NCBI GenBank assembly: GCA_013420905.1 | Contig: JAAXNY010000005.1 | Coordinates: forward strand, 620,001 to 684,000 | Direction: 5' to 3' | DNA from: Collybia mongolica | Taxonomy: Eukaryota > Basidiomycota > Agaricomycetes > Agaricales > Clitocybaceae | Length of the DNA: 64,000 bases | Notes under the pieces: model-generated | What the model was told of the DNA's origin: nothing | Database searches by the model: none | What the model saw: the letters and a program-made list of their open reading frames with translations, nothing else | Part shown: positions 34,476 through 47,600 of the stretch, one piece after another | Layout of the letters: every line of letters starts with the position of its first letter | Position numbering within the stretch: the first letter of the stretch is position 1 | Translations under genes and position numbers: made by a program

Positions 34476-35379
34476 AATGTGATTGGGAAAATCGAATTTC
34501 GGCTGAAGTAGCTCAGTTACTCCCCATGAGGCTTATTGCACGGCCTCAACAGCGAACAGTATTCACAAATGCGGAGACATTATTGGCCTAAAAGTGCATT
34601 TACGCTACTTCAGGCTTGTAATATTTGATGTTCCGTAAGGCAAAAAAGATTGACAGAACCCCACTCCCAGGTCCTTTCTGTGCGATTTGTGGCTTTACTC
34701 CAATGGTATTGCATCTTGAAGAATGGAGAATTCCTAGAAGATATGGTAACTTGAAGGAGGAATTTCAATGCAGAAGTTGGGAAGAAGTAGCCCCGATCAG
34801 AATTAGGTGGTGGCTAGGGATTTTCAATCTCCGAAGGCTGCTCCAACTTCCACTTAAGTAGAAGCGTCAATGCACAATGGATCTCAAGTTCATTACGAAG
34901 GGTACTCGCACAGACTCCTCAATTACAGATATCATTGTACGGACGCTCAACTGAATTCTAAAAAACTAATTTCCCCGTCACCCCGAATCCAAACACCCTC
35001 TTGGAGCGCTTCATGGCCGCATCAGAATCGTGCCTTTGTGAAAGGTAGGGCTTTGACTTGTGTAATGGAACCTTCTTCAACCGTTGACATGGAATGGTAG
35101 GCTCTAATCCGAACTACTAACCAGCCATTCGACCTAACGTGTCATCGCATGACGAAATCATGTCCCCAGCTTTCTGCGCTGCACCCTAGGGTAGCATCTT
35201 GATCTAATTCACTGGTCATATTCCTATATATACTAGTAGCAGCACGATTTTGAGCAACAAGCAGTTCGACCGCTCTCGAGCTATATCTTCGAGTTCACTC
35301 ACTACTCATACCGTGAGCCTACCGTTCACTATAGACGGGACTCTAACCCACTCACTGTACGCCTCATAGGATTCTCAGC
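34476..35379. other. intergenic region upstream of the 107-aa protein
   Basis: Contains plus-strand frames at 34625-34861 and 34870-35100 with no motif. The last 150 bp form the promoter of the next gene, including a TATA-like tatatatac at about 35224. Confidence 0.35.
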
Positions 35380-35703
35380 ATGCCTGAAGCTACAGGGTCT
35401 ATCGACGGAACAGCCGGCACTTCAATCACGGCCACGTTCACCATTGATGGCGTCACATACACCTACCAAGGTACCCCAACCCCCAGCATCGAGTCATTTT
35501 CCTGTGCTAGCGTCACTATGTCCTACGATGACATTGCGCAATTGGATAGCACCTTTCCATTCACGTGTTTCCTCAAACAAGAGGGCGATATAAACTATGC
35601 AGTCATTGTCGTCGATAATGGGCCCAAGATGTTGGGCGGCCTAGACAGTCCACCCTCCGCCCCGGCTGACGTTTCTGGCGAAGGGACTTGGTCCTCGGGC
35701 TAA
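35380..35703 (+). CDS. small acidic protein, 107 aa, intronless
   Basis: One exon of 107 codons with good composition and a TATA-like sequence about 155 bp upstream. The protein is rich in Thr, Ser, Asp and Gly with alternating hydrophobic residues (TSITATFTIDGVTYTYQGTP, INYAVIVVDNG), so a small beta-sandwich is likely. There are two Cys and no signal peptide or membrane segment. It could be a small cytosolic stress, lectin-like or fruiting-related protein; I do not recognise the family. Confidence 0.5.
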   Translation: MPEATGSIDGTAGTSITATFTIDGVTYTYQGTPTPSIESFSCASVTMSYDDIAQLDSTFPFTCFLKQEGDINYAVIVVDNGPKMLGGLDSPPSAPADVSGEGTWSSG

Positions 35704-36252
35704 GGTATCTCATCTCTCAAATCTTGTTAGGCGGGTCGAGTCCTGACATACATGTATAGTTGTGTCTTGCATCTTTGATACTGGATGATAGGGAGGTAGC
35801 TGTATAATGGAGAGAAAATACAACGTTGTTTTGATTCGGAATATGAATATGTATATCATCAGTGAGAACAATGATCGTCATACAGTGGTACTCAACATAC
35901 TTAACGTATAAGAGGGTAAGGTCGATCTCTATCAATATAACTTCTCGTTACAAAAGATGCAGGGCTTATTTTATTATTTGGGGGGGAGCATTTTTCTCGC
36001 GTTGAGATAGAGTACAAGGATTTGCAAACACGGTCAATATACGACAAACTTTCAAGGCGGTCAGACTGTCCACATTATCTGTCATGCCAGTCGAGGAACT
36101 GACAACATTTTGTGACACATAATCGTCTCTATTTATTTATCTCTACTAAAATTTCATTAACCTACCGCCAAAGGCATTGTGTAATATGTTTGATCCCTAT
36201 CAAGTGTCTACCGCAGAGCAGAATTAAAAGCAAAAGCAATGCACCAGCACCA
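35704..36252. other. intergenic region with no gene seen
   Basis: AT-rich spacer between the 3' ends of two convergent genes. Nothing beyond possible polyadenylation signals. Confidence 0.45.
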
Positions 36253-37773
36253 TCAAAGTTCATCCACGACCTTGTCATCTTTTATGGAATCTATCTTTTG
36301 AGCATCTAATTTTTCAAGCCACCTGCGGACAATGTGGTTGAACTTCTTTGGGTTTTCGAGGTGCACCCAGTGAGCACCTTCGAGCACCTGAATCGTTGGG
36401 GTGTTAGTAAGCAAAACGACAGTAGACGGGGTCGAGAGGATACCTCTACTTCTGCGTTGGGAGTGAATGTCTGTGAATGCAAAAGTTCTGCTGCAGCCGA
36501 CCAATTGGCGACGGGATCCTTTGGGACAAAGTCACAGTCAGTGAGGGTAGCTTCAACTCATGACACACTGGTACATACACCAGTTGGATATATCGCCAGC
36601 ACTGGCTGTGGAACCGAGAAGTTTCCTTGTGCATGTGCAAGCGCCCAAGATCCGTTGCGGTCCTACGGAAACATACATTAGACGCCGCATACGGCAAGGT
36701 TACGAATGATTGAAACCTCTGTTGTGTAAAATTCCAATGCTTATATCTGATATCAGTATGGGTATATGCGTAATACCGCGAACTAAACGTACTATTCTTA
36801 AAACCCTGGTTTTTATACTGTTCTACCATGTAATCTTCTTCCCTTGAGCTGAAGAACGGTATTCGCGGGATCTAAGCGAGGATTTACTTTTATAGACACA
36901 GGCAACTTCCGAAATTGAATACCGTTTTGACGTCACTCCAGGCACCAAGGAACGAATCAGGGCTCGTCAGGAACTCGGGAGGCGGCGGGCTATCGACGGT
37001 CCGTAATACTGCGCGGATGGAGCGTCGGACATCTCGATCCAGCTCAGCAGCGGCCGCGTCTGTCTTTGAGTCGAAGTATATCTGGTAAGTGAGCTTTGGG
37101 AACGCCCCCGTAAGTGCCTGGACTGGGACAAAATCTCCAGCTGAAGGGATATACTAGCATATATGTATCAGTAAACTATATGCATATGAGCAAGGTACAT
37201 AACGCACCGGAACCACAGCCCCAACGACCGCTGTAAAGATATCAGGGCGCATGCGCGCAGATTCGTAGCATAATTGTGCGCCCCAGTCGTGCCTAAGAGT
37301 GGGCAAGATCGGGTCAACTTCCAGCTGCGCGCACGGAGGCGGTAGCAAAACCCACCCTACACAGATGGCGGATTTGACGTGTGCGTGTTGCAGGATACAC
37401 GTGAGGTCTCCCGCCAAATCGCCCATCGTATTTGATGCACGCGCGTCTCCGGGGTGGGTCGACTCCCCAAAGCCGCGCAGATCCGGGATAAGAAGGCGAT
37501 GGGTTGACTAAGAAGGGAATGGGCGTTGATCGAAATAAAACAAGTCTTTCTTCATACCTTGAACTCTTCAATTTGCCTCGCCCACGTACTCCAGAGACCC
37601 GGCCATCCATGGACCATCAATAGAGTTTCGGTGGCCTTGGGGTTGATGTCAACATAGCCTGGTGATATCACATTGAGTTTTTGATGAGGCTGTGGAAGGG
37701 GGGGGGGACGCACTGAGCGAGATATCAACAGCTTCGTTGTTCGGGATTCGTTTGATAGCTGGGCAGACCACAC
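36253..37773 (-). CDS. epoxide-hydrolase-type alpha/beta hydrolase
   Basis: Multi-exon gene. The core reads KATETLLMVHGWPGLWSTWA (oxyanion HGWPG), then across introns HRLLIPDLRGFGEST, an AICVG/HDWGAQ nucleophile elbow with Asp split by an intron, and DVRRSIRAVLRTVDSPPPPE. A cap region contains FFSSREEDYMVEQYKNQGF. The end, VLEGAHWVHLENPKKFNHIV, carries the catalytic His. The Asp nucleophile and HGxP motif fit soluble epoxide hydrolases, which hydrate epoxides of xenobiotics or lipids; haloalkane dehalogenases are the alternative. The core frame opens at Met 37773 (MWSAQL). Another frame from 37885 (MYLEKIRW...) would join through a run of ten G bases at 37698-37707. The N-terminus is therefore uncertain. 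Confidence 0.8.
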
Positions 37774-38439
37774 GGTGTCTTGGAAAATCTTGGGGCCGGA
37801 ACCCTGAATTGGCAGAAGCCATTAAAGGTCCACTGAATGCCATCAGGATGCCCGCATTGACCCATCTAATTTTTTCCAGATACATGCCGAGAAAATTTTG
37901 GGTGTGTTACTGCTAACAGAGACGTAAGTCAGATGGCGCTTGTTGGGTCACCGCAACAGGTGTACATACTGTTTTAATCCTGCAGTCGTATGGTAACACG
38001 TAAGACAGGAACGAAGCACGCTTTATAGAACGGAAACAGCAAGCCATCTCTGGGAAAAAAAGAAGCATAAATAGTGTTAGCATTTGATCATCTGTCAGTG
38101 TCACCGGGGCGGTTGGTCAATACTTGAGTTAACGCCCGGAAACATACTAATACCGCCCTCAAAAGGAGCACATCATTTAAAGATTAGACCATGTCTATGG
38201 GAAGCAGGGGTAGCACACGGTTACATGATATGTTGTCGCGCCAATAACATTACCGCATCAGAGGTCATTCCTTATCTGAGGAGAGGAAGACCGGTTGATG
38301 ATTACAGATGATTTAAGTGGTGTGCTATAGTTACAAGGATGCGCAGAAAGAGGAAAGTGGTTTCCGACTATCAGAAAAAAGAGCCAAGTTACTGATTTCG
38401 GAGGGCCGCAGAACACGGATGGCTATGGGTTGAACGGCG
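37774..38439. other. upstream region of the epoxide hydrolase
   Basis: Contains a possible alternative N-terminal exon (37885-37708, minus) for the hydrolase. Beyond that, 37.9-38.4 kb shows no supported gene. Confidence 0.35.
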
Positions 38440-40655
38440 CTAATCGACATCATCCATGTCGCCCCATAGTGGAGCCGGAGGACTATCCGGGTTTTGTGAA
38501 GACAGACCAGCTGGTGCCACGGGTCCGCCACTAAACGTGAACGGGAATTCAGTGGCACTTGCTCCGAAGAGTGGGGGAGGTGAGGGCGCGGTCGCAGTTC
38601 TCGGTGATTGATCCTTCTCACGACGAGCATTCAACTTCTTACGTTGGGCTTTGCAAAACGAAGCTAATACTTCTAGAGCACCGACAACATGATTCCTGCT
38701 GGGCCTCTCCCCGAGCCTGTCCGGGTAAAAGATCAGATACTGCCTCGATCGTCTTTATATGACCTACCGATTGAGAATCTCGCTGACGGCATCATTGGCT
38801 TGCAGCAGCGGTATGACCTCAACTGCCCTTTGATACACTTTGGTTAGGAGCCCCGCTCCGCCTTTGACAGTCATCGAAAGTGTATACCACCCATTGAACC
38901 GATCCTCAATGTTGGGTTGGAACTCTTCGCGGAGGTCATCCGAGTCTGGGTCTGAGTGTGAGAAGTCGAGGTAAGCGTTCAATTCTGGATTGTCCCCCTC
39001 CTCTACACCCGGAGCCATGGGGAAACCCATTATCATCGCGGCAAAGGCTGCTGGATGGATAGAGAGGGAAGTCGTGGTGATGGCATCCGCCCACTGCTGT
39101 ATTCTATCTTGACGCGGGGCACCGTGAGGAAGGTTAATGATTTCCGAGAGTGTCCGCTTTTCATCGTCGTTGTCGATTCGACCGAACGCAGATTGCAAAG
39201 CGGCATGAATTGCAGAAATACAATCATACAATTCTTTTTCGATGATTTGGATACTTCGAGCATGCCAAAAGACCGAGTCCGAGTGAGCCAATACCGTCAC
39301 AGCAGACTGGAGAACTGGTGCGTCACGTGGGCGGAGAAGGTAGGAGTGGGTGTCGAGGAGAGAAGAAATTTCTTGAGGCATCTGTTCATCAACATATATT
39401 TCGAGGGCAGCTACCAATGTCTCTGACGTGGTGGGGGCGATTTTGTACAATGTTGAGTATAACCAATCCGCGGTTTCATGTTCGAGTTCGTTAAATGTGA
39501 TGCACTGAAGTGCAGTGAACAGTTGGATAGATGGCTTGGTTTCGAAGACTGTATGCAGGCGTTTCTGGACAAGATCCTGGAGGTGAAAACGTTGGTCATT
39601 TAGTTGGCTAGACCAATGTTTAGCATGGAATGGGCATGAACGCTGTATACCATGATCATCATCTTGGTGATCACTGGGGTCGAGAGAGCTATCATCGTCG
39701 TCACCATCATCCCCCAAATCGTCCCCTCAAGTAGAAAAGAAATGTTTCAGTAACACAGAGAGTGAAAACCAGTAATCTCACCTTTCTTTCCGCCATGTAG
39801 CAATCGATCTAATGCAGACCACCCCATCACATTCTCAATCTCCTCAAGCATGTCGGGCATGGCGTTTTTAAAGAAATCGCCGCCATTCGCAGACAGTGAT
39901 ACGAAGAGATCGCGCCATATCCATAAGCTAATTCGGTCTATGCTGGGAATGCCTCTTAAGTCAAATGCTTTTATAACTTTTCCGTGTCGATTCTTAATTA
40001 TCACATTTATAGGCATATTCTTAATTGCACATTGGCATCTGCCAAAGGTAAGAATAGACCGTCGTTCCTGTTCATTGCGCCACTCACCCTCCTGGCCTAT
40101 CCCTTGCTAATTGAGACACAACCTCCGCGACGAATAGAAGACACATATGAGATTCGAAATAATTGACGTTGTATTCATAGAAGACACTCCATATGTCAGG
40201 AAGCCAGCTCGTCAAGCTGTCAGCGAGTTCGACAAGTAATTCTTCGCGATTGGAGCGCTCCTTGAGAATCGAGATTTTAGCATCTTGATTTAACGCGTCA
40301 AGTAAGGTCTTAATTTCTTTTCTTTTGTCCTTTACGTCCAAGGTTGGCATGGAACGGAGGTTTTCCTTCTGGTTGCGGACAGCCGAGATGACTTGGCTAG
40401 GGGTGTCAGAACGTCTGATGTATGGCGGTTGATACGTACATACCATCGTTTGCTTTATCTTGAGGTATTGAGTCGAGCAGTGTGATAAGATGCCGTTCAA
40501 CGAAGACCCGTCGTGTTTCTGGTGGCAAAGTGTCATATATTTCGGAGAATCTAGTAAAGAAAGTTTGTTGACAGTTAGATCAATGGTATTTTTAATTATA
40601 ACCATTAATTTCTGGTGCTCAACACTGACTTGACACTTTGTGTTTTCGTGGACAT
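38440..40655 (-). CDS. conserved agaricomycete protein of unknown function
   Basis: Multi-exon gene read from MSTKTQSVK (start 40655), which splices into FSEIYDTLPPETRRVFVERH and LITLLDSIPQDKANDG. Later exons give LTSWLPDIWSVFYEYNVNYF, SIDRISLWIWRDLFVSL, MGWSALDRLLHGGKKG and the long exon 39717-38764. This long exon is rich in Asp at its start and continues with helical repeats (LFTALQCITFNELEHETADW, APVLQSAVTVLAHSDSVFW). The C-terminal exon holds VLASFCKAQRKKLNARREK and a Pro/Ala-rich tail ending DMDDVD. The pattern recalls hypothetical proteins common in Agaricomycetes; I know no domain. The helical content suggests a scaffold; no catalytic motif is visible. Confidence 0.7.
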
Positions 40656-41147
40656 CTCGTCTAGTTGACTGTCAAAGTTCGGACAGTCCTCCAGCAAGCA
40701 CCAAAGGAGTTATGGTGCCGCCGCGAGTCTAAGCCCTATGGGGTAAGCTGTCACATGACCAACAATAAAATTTTCCCTGTAAACGACTTATAATCTCGCT
40801 AAGTCCTTGTTCTCGATTGACGACCTTATTCTCGCCTTGGAGCTCCCTTTATTTCAATTGTTCTGTGGAAATTGAACTAAAACATTCAGGGAAATGAACG
40901 TCAGAAATTGTCTAGGGGATATGCCGGGTACAAAGGGCTAGATCAGCAATTGTTGCCTGTTCAGGTGCTGCATCTGCCTCGAGGCGATTTCCAAACCTGG
41001 TTGCCGACCTCGTTGTGTGCCCTAAAGACCTACTGTTAAAGAAACACGTTGGAAACGCGCCGTTACCGAACGTATAGGGCTCTGGATACCAATTTACATT
41101 CTTCATCTCAACCCTCTTGTCCAACTAATCAGTTGGCATTTTCACCA
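40656..41147. other. divergent promoter region
   Basis: About 490 bp between the starts of the conserved minus-strand gene and the Gln-rich plus-strand gene. No distinct regulatory motif stood out. Confidence 0.4.
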
Positions 41148-42808
41148 ATGGCTAGCCATTCTCCTCAACGGGCTCGCAGGCCCCCAGCGCACACCGCAAC
41201 GCAGGGTATGTTCAATCTTTGTTTTTGATACTTCTTCATCCCCCTCTAGCGCTGGCCCATCGTCAACCCAATCGCCTCGGGATCGCGAGAATACTCAGCG
41301 CTGAGATTGTTTTGGCGGCATCGCATCTCTGGATATGTCTTAAACGCCCAAGCTGACTTGACTCTCTTACAGCGTCGATGCATAATCTACGGGAGGCATC
41401 TCGTTCACCAGCCTTACGAGACAGACCTCGAACGCTGAAGGCGCAGTCGATGCCCGTCATACCCTCTGCCATGCAAGTCTTCGCTGCAAACAATCCAGCA
41501 CAGCAACCAACATCACAGAGCCAGCAACAACCCAGCCCCACGCTGTCCATTAACTCTCGCCGCTCGCCGCCTGTAGGCGTGCAAATTCAGAGATTACTTC
41601 CAACACCCCCGCACCCACTTGATCAGAGCCCCGAACGACGGATATCTCCCCCCCTCGCAGGACAGCATCCATCAAATCCACACCATCCACGGCCCATCAA
41701 CCGGTCGGCACAGCCTTTCTTATCCAAGTTCCAAAATATGGATCAGGAGAGCTGGCAGATGACAGAAGAGTTATTGGCGGAGATCGAGCGAGCTGATCTA
41801 CAGCAGGCGCAGGCGCAGGGAAATCCGTTTCCAGCGGGATATCCGCGGCCGCAGTCACCGGCCATTGAGCGCCTGCGTGCGTCAGAGCGATCGAGCCCAA
41901 AGGAGTTCGATCCAGGGCAGCAACGGCGCCAGCAGGCCCCCCGCGAGAGTCCCAAAGTCCGCGATAGGCAACCGGGATCACCGACAATGGCAGGTTTTGG
42001 GCAGGGCCCTGCTCGTACGCCAGAGCGACGAACGTCGCCTGCACCGTACCAGAGCCCACACCCATCGCCAGGAGGGGAGCATTCATCTCCAGGATATATC
42101 CAGTATGCGCGTGATCCCCAGCCTGCGATCCGTCGTCAGACCAATGCGGATACACGCCAGCCCGTATCGTTGTCCACTCAGACGCCGCCTCTGCAGGCTA
42201 TCAGTGCTCGAACCCCAGATAGAGATAGGTCTCTGCCCGTGCAAGAAGAACCGGAGGACGAGCTCTCGAAAGGGGACAGTGGTCCCCGAGACGTATGGCA
42301 AGGCGGGGATCAGGTCCACTCGAATATATCCCCTGTCCCATCCTCCGACCTAAACAACGAAGTATATGACGATAACCACCCACACGGTGGCCGTGTCAGC
42401 CGAACGGGGCACCGCGACAATGCAGGACCCACCATTGAGCAAGACGATGGGGGTCAACATAGATATTCAGATAGGGATCATCCAGACGATGAAAGCTACA
42501 CACCTCGATCTCCAACTGCTAGCCTCCCGGAACATCCACACGATCAATACTACCCTCCGCAGAATGCGAACGCTAGGCTTCCTCAAGTCCAAACTATACG
42601 AGGTCGGGCAAGGAATGGTCCGACTGATCAGCTTGGAATGCGATCGTTCGACTCATCCGTGTTTGAGCAAGATAAACAGATATTACCCATGGGTTCATCG
42701 GAGCTACCTCTTCAACCTGCGGCGGAGGTTCGCCGACCTACACAAGGAAATCAGTCGCAACCACAGCAGCAGCAGCAATCCCAGCAACAGCAATCCCAGC
42801 AACAGCAA

Positions 42809-42840
<32 letters not shown>

Positions 42841-42857
42841 ACAACAGCAGCAGCAGC

Positions 42858-42888
<31 letters not shown>

Positions 42889-44368
42889 CCAGTACCAGTT
42901 CCAAGATCAGCGCTATCACAACGTTCGCACATCATCCAATCAACAACATTATAATCCATCAGAAATGCTGCCAGATGATATGCAAAATTACATTGACGAT
43001 TCCGCATCGTCCTACATTCAATCCTACATGCAATCTGGCCGACCGGATGCTCCCATTCCTCCGACCCCGCATAGTCAGACTGCTGCCCCATCACCATCAC
43101 CCTTAATATCGGGAAGTTACGACCACCTCGGAAAGGATTTCCCTCCATTCAGCCCAGTGATGCCCGTAGGGTCTCCCTATCCCTACCCATTTTCACACGT
43201 ACGGCGACATCAATCATATTCAGGCCATCCCAACCGCCCCCAGGTCCCAGGAGGCCTCGACCCCAATCATCCTTCCGTCATTCAAGAACAGCTTGCTCGG
43301 CAGTGGCAGATCTACGCGCAGAACAACCATGGGAACATCACGGATTCCACGTTCTCTCCATCCTCGACACCTTTCCAGGGTGCCGGGTACAACCCATGGG
43401 CGTACCTGCACACCAACCGTACCCTGGGTCGTATGCACGCACCCATGAGCTTGCAGTCGAGCCCTAGCCACGAGCCCATTGTACTCCCGGGCCCTCCGCC
43501 CATGGTCGGCGTAAAGAAAAGCCTCAGGAGGCATTTGTCCAATCGTAAACCACCTCCACGTGTTGAGAGCACCCAGCCGCGCGAGACGAGCCCCGAGCCG
43601 TCCTCCTCTGGCGAAGAAACAGCTGGTGAGGAGCGGTACGCCGTAGCGCAGGAAGGAAGTTGGGTGAATGGAGCTGCGGCGCCCATTGTTGTCACACCCA
43701 CTGACGATAGCGACTGGATCGACGAGGATGATGACGATGAAGATTTGCTAGAATTAGAATACCACCCGGGCTTTGTGAGTAATGTTGAGAAACGCCGCCG
43801 CCGGTGGGAGACTGGCTGGGAGGCTTTGACCCAAGCGGTAAGTTAATGATTCGATGACGTGTACTGTAAACTGAGCATTTTCTATCGCTTCTAGTTCCAA
43901 AATTTGGACCGCCAAACTGACGCGACAATGGTACTGCTCGCAGCCCCGTCGCACTCTACCAAGTTGCATTCCATCAAATCGCGTTCGCTTCGCAGGCAGA
44001 CTGCTGGGTCTCATGTCGCATCAATGAACGAGTTGCGTGCGGGATTCAGTCGCATCGCTTCGCAGCGCCGGAGCACTCGCTCTCACAAGTCTTCACTTAT
44101 AGACAGGTTTTTGTTGCCCTCGGCTGCATCTGGTGGTGAAGGCTCGGATGGCAGTTCGGAGTCGAGAGAGGAGGACCTTAGACGCGCCTTGGAAGCAGCG
44201 CTGGGGAGCCTCGGGGCCCTTGGAGGGATATACGAGCAACGTGAGGCCCGATGGGTTGAGGAAATGCGGCGTATCAGTGAGGACCGCGAGAGAGTTGAGT
44301 TATTGTTGAGACAGGTACTGGGAGATGGCCATGCCCCTCAATCACCTAACTATGCCCGCAATGCATGA
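41148..44368 (+). CDS. Gln/Pro-rich low-complexity protein, 998 aa
   Basis: Three exons: 41148-41205, 41373-43837 and 43895-44368 (999 codons). The N-terminal half is disordered, rich in Pro, Ser, Gln and Arg with repeated SP motifs (SRSPALRDRP, RRSPPVGVQ). A polyQ run of about 30 residues covers residues ~494-525 (42796-42889). After it come Pro-rich segments, an acidic stretch (DDSDWIDEDDDDEDLLELEY), and a conserved-looking C-terminal block, KRRRRWETGWEALTQAFQNL. A basic segment and a predicted coiled coil (EEDLRRALEAALGSLG) end the protein. The block spans the last intron. The composition suggests a nuclear regulator with phosphorylated disordered regions; no domain is recognised. The 167-nt first intron may hide a further exon. 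Confidence 0.75.
42751..42897 (+). repeat. CAG/CAA trinucleotide tract (polyQ)
   Basis: Imperfect (CAR)n tract interrupted by a few Ser codons, densest at 42796-42889, encoding polyglutamine in the 998-aa protein. The mixture of CAG and CAA suggests selection for Gln or old slippage, not a recent expansion. Confidence 0.9.
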
Positions 44369-44621
44369 TGAAATTCTACGGATTATTTCTGACCACTGTA
44401 CATAGAATAACTTGCCCAAAATGTTTACCCCACTCATACTAAATACACGACAATCACATTGTCTTCAGTGCTACTTCAATTCGACTCAGAATGTCAGCAC
44501 ACGTATGAGGATTATGAACTGGATATACATCCCCAACGTTCAGCTAGCAAGATTTAAAAATTATGATACAAGTCTCATAACAGTGGAGGCGAAACCCTGA
44601 CAAGTTACATGCAACATCTGC

Positions 44622-47600
44622 TTACTGCAGCGCATCAGCAACCATCTCCAAAATCTCCTTCACAGATTTTCCCGTATTTCGTACGTCCTTGGCTATAGAT
44701 TGCCACATAGGCGAATGATGCGGCTCCGCAGCTACACACCTGCTGCGCACCTCTTCTCGATGTTCCTGCAGAAATACTCGTTAACCAGAGCAAGTAGAAT
44801 TCGGGCAAAGAAACGAACCTCTGTTCCGTGCTGCCGTTCGAACTTGAGCCACCACCCCCACGAATCGCCCAGGTCCTGGTTAGTAGCGACCGCCCTTGCA
44901 AACCACTGCCTCGCTTTCTCAATCTTCCTCTCTGCCCAGAACAGCCGCGCCACAGTACATATGATCACAGGATTGTCCGCACTCTTCTTCAGCGCATCAA
45001 CAGATCTAGCCTTCCTCGTTGGCCGCGCTTCTGCCCAGATGGACATGGACCACAGAAGTCCGGACGTCGGGCATTCCTGCAAGCCACGGGCCAACATGGC
45101 TTTCGCCTGTGCCGCCCCGCCTGAGCGTTCTTCAACGCCAACAGCTTCTGCCCATAGGACGTCAGAAGCAGGGTTGACAAGCCGAGCTTTCTCAAGCAAG
45201 GCGCGTGCCTTGATGCTCTTCCCATCTTCTTCTTCCAACCGACTGGCAAGAATCCAAAGTGTGACCTCTTTAGGGCAGGCCTTGAACCCGGCCGAGAAGG
45301 ATGCACGAGCGGCTGGATGGTTTTTCTGCGATTGCTGGATTTGCCCCTGGATCATGTACAGTTTCGGGAACTTGGGGAATTTCTTGAGGGCAATGGCGAG
45401 TGTCTCAAGTGCCATCGATAGTTGGCCTTGTTGCCGTTCGAAGACGGCAGATTTCATCCAAATCTAGATAGTTCCTTCAGCCATTGACCGTTAGGACAAA
45501 AAATTGTGACTGACCCTCTCAGTGTCCGCCACTGTCCGTGCGCGAACAAGGAGCTCTCTGGCAACGCCAAGTTCTCCATTTTCAGCCTCCAGTTTGACAG
45601 CTGCCAGCCAGATTTGCTCGCTCTCGGGGTTAGCCACAAAGGCACGTTCTAGGACTTCGCGGGCGGCGGGAACGTCGCCAGCGAGCCATTTTTCCTTGGC
45701 TGCCATCAACCACAGAACTTCAGCCTGTGGGCAGTGATGCACCGCCCTACTAAGTATCGCATCCAGACTTTCTCTGTGAGAATAATAAGTCAGTGCGACC
45801 TTATGAGTAACATCCTCGAAACACATACCTCGATCCATGGGTCTTCTCCAACTCAGCTGCCCTCCACCACAAGCTTTTCCTATCCGGGTACACCTTCAAA
45901 GCATATGCTAGCACTGCCCGGGCGGTTCCCACCTTCCCTCTAGATTCGGCACTTTCCACATCTCCTACCCAAGTGTCCAGACGATCCTCCTCCTCTACTT
46001 CCATTGCTACAGTTGCTTTGACTATTGCCTCGCAAGTCCTGGGAGACCCCTCACTCTCGCATCTTTCTGCTTCTTTTAACCACTGTTCCCTCGTCAATAG
46101 CACCTGGTGTCGTCTCAATTCTCGTACACCAGCCTCGATGGTCTTATCCACAACGTCCAACTCTTTGTTTCGCTCCGCCTCAGACTTGCCTTCCACCACT
46201 GCCTGCTGCTCAAGCAACCTACCAGCAGCAATCCAGATCTCATGTGACGTAGGAACGGCTTTGCGGGCCTTGTTGAGGACGGCTTTTGCGCGTTCGGGGG
46301 TTTCAAGTCGGGCAAGGGCAAGCCACAACTCGACAGATAGGGGGATGACTTCTACGGCACGCGAAAGGAGGATCCGCGCATCAGTTGCCGAGGATTCGAG
46401 ATTGACTGTTTCCTTCCATAACCGCACAGAGTTGGGAATATGCTCAAGTGCTGTAGACTGTTATTAATCAAATAAAATAGCGAGACAATATTTGGGCGAC
46501 TGACCTTTTCGCAGCACGCGTTTTTTGGCCTTGACGTCGTGCTCCAAGTCAGCTGCTGCCAACCAGATTTTGACGCTCTGACCAACGTGTTGGACAGCGT
46601 TGGCAAGTATCACTTTGGCATCGTCGTTATTCTGACATCATGTAAGTCTCAGTACATTGCGAATTCGATGAACGGCACCTACATGAAGCCTGGCCGACTC
46701 CAACCAGACATCTTCACTTTTAGGACACTGCTCACATCCCGCCTTGATGAGTTTCCTCGCAGCCACCATGCGTCCCGCGTGTTCCTCCAGACAAGCAGCT
46801 GCAATCCAACCAGGTGAGTGCTTTGGATTGGACTTGATCAAGGATTCAAAAAGCATCCGCGCCCGTTTGATATCGCCAATTTCAGCGTCCGACTTGATAA
46901 TCACACTATTGAGCGACGTGAGATATCCTTTGGGATCCACAGAAGTCGCTGATCCTGAACTTGTCGCAGTGCCAGATATCTAATGTAAAGGTTAGGCCAT
47001 GTAAACCAGAAAACTTGTATAACAAACCTGATCAAGTTTGAGGGAAAGGATCTTATCTCGAGCTTGACCAATTTCCACAAAGTTGGTGAGTGCGCCAGAG
47101 TCAGCCGGGGTTTCAAAGCCACCGTTCTGAAAAGTATTCTTCAATAACGGATGAAAAACAAAGTGAGGCCACATACCTCTTGCTGTCGAGTATCCAGTGC
47201 ACTTTCATACTCATTCTTGCTACGGTCTCCGACAAGAACACTGTCGGGAACAACAAATGACCTTTCCTCCCTCCGCCTTTTCTTCCTCGTCAGATTCCCC
47301 ACTTCTGGTATGCTCTCCCACTCTTCGTCTGTCACGGACGACAACCCACGCTTGAGATCCGCGAACTGTTGTTGGATCTTCGGGCGCTCGGCGCGATGTT
47401 TCGCTAGTTCCAATTGCTCCTGTGCCTCCCTAAAAGATAAAGTCAGCCGAACCGGATTATAAGCACACAAACTAACCCGAAAGCACACACCTGCGTGCCC
47501 TCCGTCTTGCGTCCATCGCTTCGTCTACTTTCTCGTAGATCTTGTCCGCCTCTTCGTCATCCTGTTCGTATGTAGTCCCCGCAAATAAACCATATTCGTT

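Noticed and set aside
42704..43148. Leu- or Val/Ala-rich open frames opposite the polyQ tract
   Set aside because: They are antisense readings of the CAG/CAA tract; no start context or independent signal.
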